From: Fibrivirga algicola
Lineage (GTDB): Bacteria; Bacteroidota; Bacteroidia; Cytophagales; Spirosomataceae
Assembly (NCBI RefSeq): GCF_011742925.1
Contig: NZ_WAEL01000012.1
Span: forward strand, 1 to 64,000
Reading direction: 5' to 3'
Length of the DNA stretch: 64,000 nt
In this document: positions 34,814 to 44,409 of the stretch, in pieces
Position numbering within the stretch: position 1 is the stretch's first letter
Layout: each line of letters opens with the position of its first letter
Program-made: the position numbers and the translations under genes
Notes under the pieces: model-generated
Seen by the model: only the letters and a program-made list of their open reading frames with translations
Database searches by the model: none
Told to the model about the DNA's origin: nothing

Positions 34814-35107
34814 ATGAAGAAGCTTATTCTTATTGGCTTATTGCTTTCTTTCAGTGCTTGCAAAAAAGAGGAATCGGTTGTTCTATTTGCTCAACAAGCA
34901 ACTGGTCAGATTCAAGCAGCTATTCAGAAAGTAAGTATTGTAAGAACTAGGGTTTACACCAATAATTTGGAAGTAGACTTTAGTACTGACCCTGTTTCTT
35001 TTGAAGGGGATTTTATAATTGTAGGCCAGAGTCGGTATAATCTGAATCGGCTGATAAGATATGCCGTATTCAATTCCCAAGGGCAAACGCTTTTTCTGTA
35101 TTTCTAA
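34814..35107 (+). CDS. Small lipoprotein of unknown function
   Basis: A 97-residue lipoprotein: MKKLILIGLLLSFSACKKEE has a clear lipobox (SFSAC). The body is short and beta-rich. It is AT-rich like its downstream neighbour. No family is recognised. Confidence 0.65.
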   Translation: MKKLILIGLLLSFSACKKEESVVLFAQQATGQIQAAIQKVSIVRTRVYTNNLEVDFSTDPVSFEGDFIIVGQSRYNLNRLIRYAVFNSQGQTLFLYF

Positions 35108-35262
35108 AAATAATCTCTTTACATAAAGCTAGTTATAGAATAAGTACAGGAATAGTGCTAACTTACTGTGGGGCAAGAAGTTGTACTTTACCTAGACCTG
35201 TTGCATAATTAACTCTATATTATGAGAAAGACTTGCGGAACAACAGCCTATATTGCATTGAC

Positions 35263-35991
35263 ATGCACCCCAAATTGTTCAAATCGACTATGCTAAACTT
35301 GCTGCGTCATACCTTACTGGTTGTTTCCTTATTTCTAATTAGTTTGATAGGATGGGCTCAATCGGTAAAACCGAAAGTATACATTGATCCACGGGGTACT
35401 CGATATACTCCACAACAATTCGATAGCATTCAAACAGCGAGTAGAGGTAAGCCCATTGCTCAGATGGATGTAATCCACAAAGAGAATGAAACTCAGATTA
35501 TCTTCGAAGTACTGGCTGACAATCCAGTAGATCAATTTAAAGCAAAATGGATTGGTAAGCAGCTACCAACCTTCTCGTTGAAAGACATTCAGGGTAACGT
35601 ATATAGCAACACCTCTTTGAAAGGAAAATCAATCGTTATTAATTTCTGGTCAACAACTTGTGGGCCCTGTATCGAGGAGATGCCCCTTTTAAGTGATTTA
35701 ATGGCCAAGTACACAGGTAAAAATATTGTCTTTATTGCTCCTGCCCCTGAGTCAGCTGGCCGAATTCAGAAGATTCTATCAAAACGTCGGTTCACCTACA
35801 CTGTTTTGCCTCAAGCTCAAGGGCTTATTTCTGCTTTAGCTGTTGAGGGCTATCCCAGTCATTTCGTTATTTCTTCAACGGGTGTTATTGAGGATATTTA
35901 CACAGGTTTATCGTCGAATTCCCAAACAAATAAAGCCATGCTCGATAATCGACTCATAACTGCTATTGATAAGGTCTTGGAAAGCAACTGA
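35263..35991 (+). CDS. Exported TlpA-like thioredoxin-family protein
   Basis: A 242-residue exported redox protein. The signal peptide ends near LIGWAQ. The thioredoxin-fold domain (about residues 100-240) has VINFWSTTCGPCIEEMP with the CxxC motif near residue 132. TlpA-like proteins reduce periplasmic disulfides, for example in cytochrome c maturation or stress defence. Start choice: an open frame extends to a TTG at 35233; ATG at 35263 or 35290 both give a signal peptide, and I prefer 35263. Confidence 0.85.
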   Translation: MHPKLFKSTMLNLLRHTLLVVSLFLISLIGWAQSVKPKVYIDPRGTRYTPQQFDSIQTASRGKPIAQMDVIHKENETQIIFEVLADNPVDQFKAKWIGKQLPTFSLKDIQGNVYSNTSLKGKSIVINFWSTTCGPCIEEMPLLSDLMAKYTGKNIVFIAPAPESAGRIQKILSKRRFTYTVLPQAQGLISALAVEGYPSHFVISSTGVIEDIYTGLSSNSQTNKAMLDNRLITAIDKVLESN

Positions 35992-36096
35992 ACCTGTTAT
36001 ATAAGTGGCACTATGTTAAGCGATAAGTGAATCATCTTTAAAACCTTAAGAGAGTGCTTATTCCTTTTTAATATCTAGGATTGAGAAATCAATAAA

Positions 36097-36636
36097 TTAA
36101 TTACCCTTACTTGCGTTTTTCTTTAGTTGTTCAATCTGTTCGGCTATTTTACCTGAATACTTCTTTTCAATCTCTATCAGTCGCAATTCAAATGTTTCGA
36201 GCGAGGTACTCAAAGATTTCTCTAAATCGACCACAATTTTTTGAAAATTAGAAAGATTTTGTCTGATCTCAATTTTATCTTTCTTGTGATCAGTGATTTC
36301 ATTATTAACAATGTCTAGTTTGACATTGTGTTCTGCAATGGATCTAATAAATTCTTTAGAGCTGTGATTAATTGAATCTATACCAATCAAAGAACGTTTG
36401 ACATCTTGCTCTAAATTTGAAAATTTTGTAGAAACAATTTGTATTTCTTGTTTAGTTTTTTCTAGATTTATTAGAATTTCATTTGAACTACTTTTTATTT
36501 CAGACCGGAGTAGGTCTCTCACATCTTCAACTCTTTTATTATGTTGCCACATACTCCATAGCACTGTAACTAGTGCAGGTATGCTTGCTAGTGCGATCGC
36601 TAAAGCTGTCTGTAAGTCTACTATTCCCTTTATCAT
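36097..36636 (-). CDS. Membrane-anchored coiled-coil protein
   Basis: A 179-residue protein with one N-terminal membrane helix (LAIALASIPALVTVLWSMW) and a long coiled coil covering most of the remainder. It is markedly AT-rich compared with the genes to either side at 30 kb and 40 kb, suggesting separate origin. Function is unknown. Confidence 0.65.
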   Translation of the reverse strand: MIKGIVDLQTALAIALASIPALVTVLWSMWQHNKRVEDVRDLLRSEIKSSSNEILINLEKTKQEIQIVSTKFSNLEQDVKRSLIGIDSINHSSKEFIRSIAEHNVKLDIVNNEITDHKKDKIEIRQNLSNFQKIVVDLEKSLSTSLETFELRLIEIEKKYSGKIAEQIEQLKKNASKGN

Positions 36637-37164
36637 GTTACTTGAAATATTGCTTTATGCTTTTGTCCTCGCTATACTACCTTTAGATGTAACAGACCAA
36701 AATTCGCAAAATCTTTAAATAAAGGAAATTTATTGGTTTAAAAAAGGCAATGTACGTGTAAACTATGTGAGTGGTACAACATTTTCTTATAGTGTAACGA
36801 TTGGTTAATTATTAAGTGGTTACAAGAAGATTTCATTTCAACGGTCGATTGATTGTAAAAGGGAAGGTGCTGTAAAACTTTCGTTTCTAAGGCCTTCATA
36901 ATCGTTTCAGATTGCCGACAACCATCTGCTGCTCCACAAGAGTTGTGATTATCTTACACCTGCTGTAGCTCACCTGACGGATCGGCCCTGAGGAAACACT
37001 GCAAGCCGAAAGTCTACAAAAAGGGTAAAGCTCTTGCTACCATAGAAACTAATATAGCGTTGAACCATAATTCCTCATCCAAAAACGGATAACCTAATTT
37101 CAGGATCAGACTTAGTGCAAATCTATTTAAGGACGAAATCGTGAGACTAAGATTGACGAATTAA
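36637..37164. other. Intergenic region with a transposase remnant
   Basis: A 530-base gap with no intact gene. The middle contains the IS3-type remnant listed separately; the remainder shows nothing recognisable. Confidence 0.35.
36895..37025 (+). pseudogene. Remnant of an IS3-type transposase C-terminus
   Basis: One plus-strand frame reads LLLHKSCDYLTPAVAH, and the next frame continues GSALRKHCKPKVYKKGKALA. Together these resemble the end of IS3-family transposases of Bacteroidota (..H.S..YLTP.QAH..G.L.K.WK..VY..), joined across a frameshift. Nothing else of the element is visible. Confidence 0.4.
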
Positions 37165-38595
37165 TTACTTCCTACTTTTCAGATATTCTACAATTCGTCG
37201 GTATTCATCTGTATCAATGTAAGTAACTGCACTATCTAATATACGATCAATATCTATATTATTAAGTTTCTCTGAGTCGCCAATATGAATGTAAGTTGCA
37301 ATATCAATAAGTGTTTTATTTAAATAGTTGACTAATAAATAAAGTTGTGCAAATTTTCCGTCAGTTTCATGCGGCTCATACTTGGATGAATCCCATGAAG
37401 AAATATTATAAACGCGTCTATTAATAAGATCAAACTCGATAATATGTACCTTTGCTGCTACATTCCCTTTAGTTGATGCAGCTTGTAAAGCTATTAATTT
37501 GGCTTCCGCTGAGGATGATTTTAGGTCAGATTTATTTACGACTACAAATTGATCATATTCTCTATCCTTTTTACTTATTAAATCTGATAACTCAACAATA
37601 CTTTTTAGTTGATATCCTTTATAAATTGCAACTATTTTCGGCTTAGCCGCTGGCCTAGATGATATATCAATGACCGCTAATTTATATAATTTATCAAGTC
37701 TTTCTCTTTTTTCTCTGCTTTCAGCTTCTGTTTTTTTTGCAATCTCTGCGTCTATGTTTGCTTTTTTGTCTGATTTTAATTTATCCTCTGCTTTGTCAGG
37801 TGTTAACATATTAGGTATAGCTATCTCATTCTCAAACCATTTATACATTAGTGCACCGTTACGATAACGAGGTGAAGCGTAATTCTCTATCAATAGATTC
37901 ATAGTAAGGTTACCCTGGTTATCTGAACTTAAATCGATGAAACCTTTCCAGCCACCCTGCGTCTGAGCAGCCATATTTTGACAGGGTGCGTCGGGATCAT
38001 CCATCGATCGTTCTTGTACTTTTCTAAAATTTATTAATTTCAATCGCAATGGAATTTTAGATAGTGTCAATTTTTCAATGGGAAGATCAAAATTAGCTAC
38101 GCAATTACATCTAATCGCCTTGAAATTTAACACCGTTTTACCCTGATAATCAATTAGGCCCACTAAAATTTCGTCTTTACCTGTGCCACCGGTATTTGAC
38201 GCATATGACTCAAAATTTGTGCTCAATTTTTGGGGATTTCCTACTAAACGCCATTCAGGTTTATAGCCGTCAGGGTATTTACCATTGATATCTACGTAAA
38301 GTTGATTCGTAATAGGATAGCCGCCGTTAAAAGTGAGTAGGCGTGATGGGCCAGAACTATATTCTGTACCGTTAGCTGAACTGCCTTTTGAGATATTTGG
38401 ACTAGATGGATTGGCTGGTTTGTTAAATTCCTTCCCGGTTCTTTTGATAGTTCTGTTTAAATTGTCTACAGATCTTAAAGTTCTGTCTGCATCTCTTGTT
38501 ACTTTGTCAATTTCTCTGAATAATTGAGCAAAGGTTTGATTTGAGCTAATAATCAACACAAGAAAGATAAGAATAGTAAAATTTAGGTTTTTCAT
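37165..38595 (-). CDS. Exported protein of unknown function, AT-rich
   Basis: A 476-residue exported protein: signal peptide ending at SSNQTFAQ, a short helical region (REIDKVTRDADRTLRSVDNL), a disordered Ser/Asn/Pro linker, then a large mixed domain with LTFNGGYPITNQLYVDINGK and RCNCVANFDLP. A charged coil (about residues 280-310) separates a second domain. I recognise no family. It is AT-rich, like the coiled-coil gene beside it. Confidence 0.65.
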   Translation of the reverse strand: MKNLNFTILIFLVLIISSNQTFAQLFREIDKVTRDADRTLRSVDNLNRTIKRTGKEFNKPANPSSPNISKGSSANGTEYSSGPSRLLTFNGGYPITNQLYVDINGKYPDGYKPEWRLVGNPQKLSTNFESYASNTGGTGKDEILVGLIDYQGKTVLNFKAIRCNCVANFDLPIEKLTLSKIPLRLKLINFRKVQERSMDDPDAPCQNMAAQTQGGWKGFIDLSSDNQGNLTMNLLIENYASPRYRNGALMYKWFENEIAIPNMLTPDKAEDKLKSDKKANIDAEIAKKTEAESREKRERLDKLYKLAVIDISSRPAAKPKIVAIYKGYQLKSIVELSDLISKKDREYDQFVVVNKSDLKSSSAEAKLIALQAASTKGNVAAKVHIIEFDLINRRVYNISSWDSSKYEPHETDGKFAQLYLLVNYLNKTLIDIATYIHIGDSEKLNNIDIDRILDSAVTYIDTDEYRRIVEYLKSRK

Positions 38596-39136
38596 GTCAG
38601 ATATAATTAGAAAAATTAGTTGTTAAACATTTATTGATCAGATGAAATCCAAACCATAGTCTGATGAAGCCGAGAGAGGCCGAAACTGTTGAGACAAAGC
38701 TGTCAGTGTTGGCACTCAGGTACGTTCCCCTGTCAGCCGGAAAGCTTCTGTTGACGTTCTGTCGCCTGATGCCTGGTTATTGACCTGTCCAACCAGACTT
38801 GATACGCTAAAAAACGCGCTGTTCACCAGATGTTGACCTGTTGCCAGGCACGAGGCAAACCCACAAAAAACGCTCACTATCAATTTGCTATCTTACCGCC
38901 AGTAATGTGAAATTCCCACTTTCATGAACAAGCCAATCAACATAGTGAAGAACGCAAGAGCTCTAAACTATAAATAACTAATGATTAATATACTGCCATT
39001 TATTATAAGGTTTAATGTTCTGATTTTTAAATAATTAGCTATGCGTTATATTATAATGCTGCAAGCTTGTTCCTGTGTAATAGCATCTGTAAACTGACAA
39101 CTGGCTGCTACTTTTTGAGTGATTATGTTTATCAAC
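38596..39136. other. Intergenic region, nothing firm
   Basis: A 540-base gap. Short repeats (TGCCTGG near 38770 and CCAGGCA near 38850) flank two TTGACCTG sequences, but no gene or known site is recognised. Confidence 0.3.
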
Positions 39137-39186
39137 TGATGGGTATAAGTATATAAATTTATAGAATTGTAAGCCTATACCCATCA
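39137..39186 (-). terminator. Inverted repeat at the recombinase end
   Basis: TGATGGGTATA and TATACCCATCA form an 11-bp perfect stem around a 28-base AT-rich loop. The right arm overlaps the recombinase stop codon. It may be a terminator or part of an element end. Confidence 0.45.
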
Positions 39187-39906
39187 ACTTCGCTTTAGCA
39201 AGCGAATGATTTGAGTAGCTTGAAAGTCGCTGCCCCTAGCGGTATGAAAACCAGCCCAGTTAAGCTCATGGGCGATCTGCACCAGGTTGTTGCCCACGGA
39301 TCGGTAAGCCAGCGCCATCGATAAGGTCCGGCGGTTGTTTTCGTTGGCCCGTGCCTGAGCTACATTGGCAGTCGCTCCTTTGGCCTGAGCCGCCGGGGTT
39401 ATGTTCTGGGGCTTGCCTAGGACGGATCCTTGGGTCTTCTTGGCCTGCAGAGCGGTTTATGTGCGACTGCTAATTAACTCGCGCTCATGCTGAGCCAGGG
39501 TGGCGAAGATACCAATGGTCAGCGTGTTGGCGTCGGTCAGATCCACACACTGAAAGTTGACGCCCGAGTCTCGCAGGGTCAGGATGAAGGAGGCGTTGCG
39601 ACTCAACCGGTCGAGTTTGGCAATGACCAGAACCGCTCCTTCTCTCTTGGCCCGCTCGATGGCCTGAGCCAACTGCACCCGCCCGTTGTTCTTGCCCAAC
39701 TCGACTACGGTGAACTCGGCCACGATGGGACCGCGGACAAAGCTGGCCACGGCCGTCTGCTGGGCGGCCAGGCCCAGTCCTGAGTCGCCCTGTTGTTTGG
39801 TGGAGACCCGGTAGTAGGCCACGTACCGGATCAGGTGGTAGATAGCAAAAGAGGGGCGGGAAGGGGTAAACTCATGAAGTAGGATTGAGGAGCTAATCAG
39901 TGACAA
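39184..39906 (-). pseudogene. Serine recombinase (resolvase/invertase) with one nonsense codon
   Basis: The whole frame encodes 240 residues: catalytic N-domain YYRVSTKQQGDSGLGLAAQQ (Ser35), LDRLSRNASF and IGIFATLAQHERELISSRT, then TAA at 39457-39459 (codon 150), then in the same frame TALQAKKTQGSVLGKPQN and a helix-turn-helix end (GFHTARGSDFQATQIIRLLK). One base change (for example AAA to TAA) would explain it. The catalytic domain alone could still be made, but without the DNA-binding domain. Recent inactivation is likely. Confidence 0.82.
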
Positions 39907-39932
39907 AGTACCTAGTTTATTTCAAAGGTAGG

Positions 39933-40001
39933 TGTTCCACGGGTTGTTTTACGGGTCTTGAACGTCCCCCGTTTAAGACCTGTAAAACCAACCGTGGAAC
40001 A
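39933..40001. repeat. 69-bp palindrome upstream of the recombinase, possible crossover site
   Basis: The arms 39933-39959 (TGTTCCACGGGTTGTTTTAC onward) and 39975-40001 match at 24 of 27 positions; the centre continues as AACG/CGTT. Resolvases and invertases act at palindromic sites next to their own gene, so this is a candidate res/dif-like or autoregulatory site, or the end of an element. Confidence 0.55.
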
Positions 40002-40154
40002 TTCAGTGACCTCCAATTGCCCGGTTGATTGCTATGGGCAAACTAGTTAAATTTTAAGGACCAGCTTCGTTCCTGACATAAACGACCTAGCTGTTGTGAT
40101 ATAATAACTTGGCTTTAATTATAGGATATTGTAAGTCGTAACACCCTGAAACAA

Positions 40155-41279
40155 TCATTTCAGAATCCTGATAACGGGAGGTTGTTTCTGTTTCAGGGTA
40201 AACTGACGCAGGTAGGCAAACCAGGCTTCGGCTGAGGTAATCTGCCCCGCTTTGTCCCAGACACCACCCGTGTAATAAATCAGATCGTCGGCGGAAGGCG
40301 CATCGAGTCTGGCCAGCAGATGATCGTATTTCGTCAGCATCCGAACAGGCGTAACCGGAAACACACAGCCGATACCTAACGTACCGTCGTTTCCGTGCTT
40401 GGGTTCCCAATACCCCAGCACGCCAGATTTTTCGTCCAGTACGACCGGACTTGGTTCTTTGCGCTGACTAATTCCAACCACCATGGGCAGCGCTTTCCCG
40501 GAATTTTGCTCGATGTGTACCTGCACCTTGTTCAGCTGCGACCCCGCATCCAGCGACACTGTCCGCGTTTCATGTACCGTAACCCCATTAAACGTGTAGG
40601 GATCGAATTTCACGCGGAAGGTGGTTCGGAGGGGGCCGTTGTCCAGGATTTCCCAACTCCGGTAATTGTGAATAAACTGTAGCGAGTCATTCAGGAAAAC
40701 AGCGATATCTCCAGCGCCCAGGGTCAGACCGACGTGGTAATAATCAAGTCCTTCGCCATGATCATTGTGGTAATTATTCTGCTTGTACCACTTATTCAGA
40801 ATTAGCTGATCGGTGCGTTTGGTCCAGATGTCGGTGCCATAGGCGTTGTCTGACCGGCCGTTCAGGGCTGCACCGTACATCCGAAACGCGACCCGGTCGT
40901 TTTCCCAGGCAAAATCATCGAAGCGTTCGGGTACGTACCGACCATAGGTTTTAGGAGCTACCTGGGCTGGTTTTCCCTTGCGCAGCATCAGACTAATTGA
41001 CTGCCTGGGGCCAATAGAGACCTGCACCAGCAAGTTCTGCACGTCTTTTTTGCCCCGGCGTTCGAGTTGATAAGCAACTGGCTGCTGGCTTCCTGTCAGT
41101 AGTACCTGAAAGTTTGTGGTATCGATACCAGGATAAGCCTTCAAAACTGTAGCCCAGGGAATGTCAATAACTTCTTGAGTCAGGAGTACTGTAGCCGGGT
41201 TATTGATTCGGATCGGCGACTGTGCACTAACGTAATGACTAAACAGACAGAGCGAAACGAGGGTAGTAAAGAGGTTCAT
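40155..41279 (-). CDS. DUF4861 family exported protein
   Basis: A 374-residue exported protein of the DUF4861 family, commonly found in pectin- or uronide-degrading loci. The ATG at 41279 is chosen because it gives a normal signal peptide (FTTLVSLCLFSHYVSAQ). Characteristic stretches are YGRYVPERFDDFAWENDRVA, FRMYGAALNG and GEGLDYYHVG. It is the last gene of the polysaccharide locus. Activity is not established to my knowledge. Confidence 0.85.
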   Translation of the reverse strand: MNLFTTLVSLCLFSHYVSAQSPIRINNPATVLLTQEVIDIPWATVLKAYPGIDTTNFQVLLTGSQQPVAYQLERRGKKDVQNLLVQVSIGPRQSISLMLRKGKPAQVAPKTYGRYVPERFDDFAWENDRVAFRMYGAALNGRSDNAYGTDIWTKRTDQLILNKWYKQNNYHNDHGEGLDYYHVGLTLGAGDIAVFLNDSLQFIHNYRSWEILDNGPLRTTFRVKFDPYTFNGVTVHETRTVSLDAGSQLNKVQVHIEQNSGKALPMVVGISQRKEPSPVVLDEKSGVLGYWEPKHGNDGTLGIGCVFPVTPVRMLTKYDHLLARLDAPSADDLIYYTGGVWDKAGQITSAEAWFAYLRQFTLKQKQPPVIRILK

Positions 41280-41738
41280 GGTGCTGTAAGATCGTTGGTT
41301 AATCATAAAGGTCGCGCCAAACACACCGGCACTGTCACCTGGTAAAGGTATTTAGCCGCCTTTCTTTTATCGGCTATGGGCTAAGTAGCACACAGTAGTT
41401 TATTAACGTGAGTTATGGATAAGGTAGGACTATTATAGCCCCATCGGGGCGAAATGTACTGCCTGGCCCAAGCACATATCGCCCCGATGGGGCTAGCCTT
41501 GCCTACGCCTGCTCAATACTATTGACATACCACCCCTATGGGGTTCTCTTGTCCATAAGTCACGTAATCGTTAAGCTAACGTACCTGAGTGGATTGTCAC
41601 CGTGAGCCTGTCGGGGACCGCACCGATTCGGCGAGCGGCGGACCGGCCTAGTCGAAGGGCCACGCGTCAGCAATAGTATTTCAATCTTATCCATAACGCA
41701 CGCTAGACTACCTGCACGAGAAGCGGGTATAATCGCCT
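41280..41738. other. Intergenic region inside the polysaccharide locus
   Basis: About 460 bases separate the DUF4861 gene from the GH88 gene, the largest gap in the locus. It contains the GC-rich inverted repeat at 41436 and a related CCCCTATGGGG at 41533. No gene is seen. Confidence 0.4.
41436..41495. repeat. REP-like 17-bp inverted repeat
   Basis: TAGCCCCATCGGGGCGA and its exact complement TCGCCCCGATGGGGCTA flank 26 bases. Each arm is itself partly palindromic (CCCCATCGGGG). It resembles dispersed intergenic palindromes; it could also stop transcription between GH88 and DUF4861. Confidence 0.6.
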
Positions 41739-42956
41739 TCACAAGTTTGCCAGAACCGGTTTGCCCTGCTGCAGTTTTTTTAACCGTAGTAACGCTTCGA
41801 TGTAGTAGTAGTCAGCGTAGTTGATTGAGGCATCCACCTCGCTGTTGTTTGGCTTGTGGCCGGTGCTGTGCAGCAGGAACGCATCGTTAACCTGACGGCT
41901 CTGGTAATTCGCCGACGATAATGATGCCAGCATCTGTTCGGCTTTGGTACGATACAGACTGGCTTTCGCTTTGTCTTTTACCAGCGTCGAAAGTTCCAGC
42001 AGAGCCGACGCCGTAACGGCAGCCGCCGAGGCATCTTTTGGTGCGTTTGGAATATCAGGCGCGCTGAAATCCCAGTACGGAATCAGGTCTTTGGGTAAGC
42101 GTTGCAGGTATACGTCCGACACTTTTTGGGCAAAATCCAGAAACTTGGGGTCTTTCGTTTCCCGGTAGGTCATCGTGTAGCCGTAGATCGCCCAGCTCTG
42201 CCCGCGCGCCCACATCGAATTGTCAGCGTAGCCCTGATGCGTGACTCCTTTGATTTTTTTGCCCGTTTCGCGGTCATACACGACTGCGTGGTACGAGGTA
42301 TAGTCGGGCCGAAAATGGTTTTTCATGGTGGTCGTCGCGTGCGAAACGGCCATGTCGTACAGGCGTTTACCACCCCCGTTTTTCGAGGCCCAGAATAGCA
42401 GTTCCAGGTTGATCATGTTGTCCATGATCGTATTATGCTGCGGCCATTCCATGTTAGGGACCGATCGCGGCCACGACAGAATGGTGCCTACCTTGGGATT
42501 AAAGAGCGTGGCCAGGGTATCGGCCGTAGCCAGCAGGATTTTTTTGTAGTCAGGATTACCCGTCAGCCGCAGACCGTTCCCGAAGCTGCAATACATCTGA
42601 AAGCCCAAATCGTGGTCGATCGCTTTTTGATACGCCAGTGGAGTCAGTTCCCGCGAAAAGGAATCGGCTTTGGCTTTCCATTTGGGATCTTTCGTGTATT
42701 CATAGACGTACCACAACGTACCTGGCCAGAACCCGCTGGTCCAGTCTTTATAGCTGATGTACTTCCAGGACGTCTTGCCATTCAGAATGGTACGAGGCAA
42801 ATTCGGTTGTGTAGCGGGAAGCGACGCAGCGGTTTTAGCGGCCTGTTGCACGCAATACGTCAGGGCTGGGTCGACGCGTATCCGGTCCTGATTGAGGGTA
42901 AAGCCGAAAAGGACAACAAGCAGAACGAGTACGAAACTGAATCTGGATAAGGGCAT
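41739..42956 (-). CDS. GH88 unsaturated glucuronyl/galacturonyl hydrolase
   Basis: A 405-residue exported GH88 enzyme that would remove the 4,5-unsaturated uronic acid left by polysaccharide lyases, using the vinyl-ether hydration mechanism. Catalytic-site motifs are IMDNMINLELLFWAS (Asp near residue 178) and GYADNSMWARGQSWAIYGY (near 247). The ATG at 42956 gives a signal peptide (SFVLVLLVVLFGFTL); an upstream ATG at 43022 is less likely. Confidence 0.92.
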   Translation of the reverse strand: MPLSRFSFVLVLLVVLFGFTLNQDRIRVDPALTYCVQQAAKTAASLPATQPNLPRTILNGKTSWKYISYKDWTSGFWPGTLWYVYEYTKDPKWKAKADSFSRELTPLAYQKAIDHDLGFQMYCSFGNGLRLTGNPDYKKILLATADTLATLFNPKVGTILSWPRSVPNMEWPQHNTIMDNMINLELLFWASKNGGGKRLYDMAVSHATTTMKNHFRPDYTSYHAVVYDRETGKKIKGVTHQGYADNSMWARGQSWAIYGYTMTYRETKDPKFLDFAQKVSDVYLQRLPKDLIPYWDFSAPDIPNAPKDASAAAVTASALLELSTLVKDKAKASLYRTKAEQMLASLSSANYQSRQVNDAFLLHSTGHKPNNSEVDASINYADYYYIEALLRLKKLQQGKPVLANL

Positions 42957-43120
42957 AACACGCGGAGAAAGTAGATTAATGGTAAATAGAATCAGGCGGT
43001 TGAACCGTACCCTTTTTACCATACATAATTTTTACTCGCCACTTGTAATGTATTAATAATCAATAGAATGTAAGCGATTTGAATATTTGGTTAACCGGCC
43101 ATCCAGACCCAAAACACAGC

Positions 43121-44392
43121 TTATTTTTTTACAAGATGCTTATCCAGAAACTGAAGGAAGTACCGCCAGTCCAGAGCCGTAACGTCGTGCTCACCAGTTC
43201 GCATATGGTAGCCAATGCTGCCCTGCACGGACGAGTTGAGGGGTGGTAGCGTCGTGGCGGGTAGTCCCTCACGCCCAAACAGTCGGTACACAGCACTGGC
43301 CGCTTTAGCCGATTCAAATTCGCCGATCGGGTCGGCTCCCTTATCCTGCTCGGCGCTGGCGATGTACACGGGTCTTGGTGCCAACAAGGCAATCACTTCG
43401 TGCTGATCGAATGGCAACTGGGCTTCCTTGTCCATATACTGCCGGAAACTGGTGCTGTACCAATGGGGGAAAACGGTGCAGAGCCGCCGAATGAATTCGC
43501 CCTGTCCCCGCCGGAACAACGTAGCTCCACCCGCGCCCGACTCGTTGCTGAGCACGGCAGCAAAGCGTTCATCGGTAGCGCCCGCCCACAAGGCGGCTTT
43601 GCCCAGCCGCGACCAGCCAAACACGGCTACCCGTTTCACGTCGATAGCCCGATCGGTTTGCAGGTAATCCATGAGTCGGCTCAACCCCCATGCCCAAGCG
43701 GCAATGGTGCCAAAGTTATCGGGCCGGTTTTGCCAGTCGGGGTACGCCGTATGCACGCCCGTAGAAAAGCGGGTTGCCGGTACGTCGGAGGCAATATCTT
43801 CCCGATAAGCTGTTACCAGCGCGTAACCGTGCCCTAAAATGCTGTCCAGCGGCCACTGGCGGGCATTAATGCCCCGGCAGGCTTCCGTTGCCCGGTTGTC
43901 GACGACGCAATCCAGGTTGACGTAGGGGTTGTTTCGGCTCTTTTCCAGGTAGCTGGTGGCGATGCGGATACCGGGGTCGGCATTGATGCTGTGGTTCCCC
44001 CAGAAGTTTAGCCCCACGATGGCCGGAACGGGTCCACGCACATGATTCGGGATGTAGAGTAACACGTCGATTCGCGGGCCGTCGGTCTTCCCGTTGATGT
44101 AAATGGCAACCTGCCTGCGCGTCGCTTTTCCTCCCAGCGCCTTCTTGTCTGTGTCGAAAACACGGAACGTCATAGCGGCTGGTTTACCCGGCGAGCGACC
44201 GTATACCTGACTGGTAAACAACTCGATCAGCTCTGGCCGACGTACCTGTTGCCACTCCGCAACGGTCGTAACTCGCCCGCCGCTTGCGCGTTGTAACGGA
44301 TCAGGCAAGCCAGGCACTGGCTGCGCCAGCACGTGACCCACCAGTCCGAAGAAGCTGAGCCCACTCATTAATAAAAAGCGACCGATTGCCAT
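43121..44392 (-). CDS. CE15 glucuronoyl esterase
   Basis: A 423-residue exported esterase of family CE15, which cuts ester links between glucuronate and alcohols, as in lignin-carbohydrate bonds. The nucleophile motif is FGWSRLGKAALWAG (Ser near residue 262), the acidic residue lies in SNESGAGGATL and the histidine in TGEHDVT near the end. The ATG at 44392 is preferred because it gives a normal signal peptide (ending VGHVLAQ). It starts 18 bases before the GH97 stop region ends. Confidence 0.9.
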   Translation of the reverse strand: MAIGRFLLMSGLSFFGLVGHVLAQPVPGLPDPLQRASGGRVTTVAEWQQVRRPELIELFTSQVYGRSPGKPAAMTFRVFDTDKKALGGKATRRQVAIYINGKTDGPRIDVLLYIPNHVRGPVPAIVGLNFWGNHSINADPGIRIATSYLEKSRNNPYVNLDCVVDNRATEACRGINARQWPLDSILGHGYALVTAYREDIASDVPATRFSTGVHTAYPDWQNRPDNFGTIAAWAWGLSRLMDYLQTDRAIDVKRVAVFGWSRLGKAALWAGATDERFAAVLSNESGAGGATLFRRGQGEFIRRLCTVFPHWYSTSFRQYMDKEAQLPFDQHEVIALLAPRPVYIASAEQDKGADPIGEFESAKAASAVYRLFGREGLPATTLPPLNSSVQGSIGYHMRTGEHDVTALDWRYFLQFLDKHLVKK

Positions 44393-44409
44393 ATCATTCC
44401 AGGGTCTAG

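Noticed and set aside
40087-40410. 107-codon minus-strand frame
   Set aside because: It overlaps the end of the DUF4861 gene in another frame and lacks protein-like composition.
41560-41742. 60-codon frame between DUF4861 and GH88
   Set aside because: It is mainly an Arg/Pro-rich reading of intergenic palindromic DNA.
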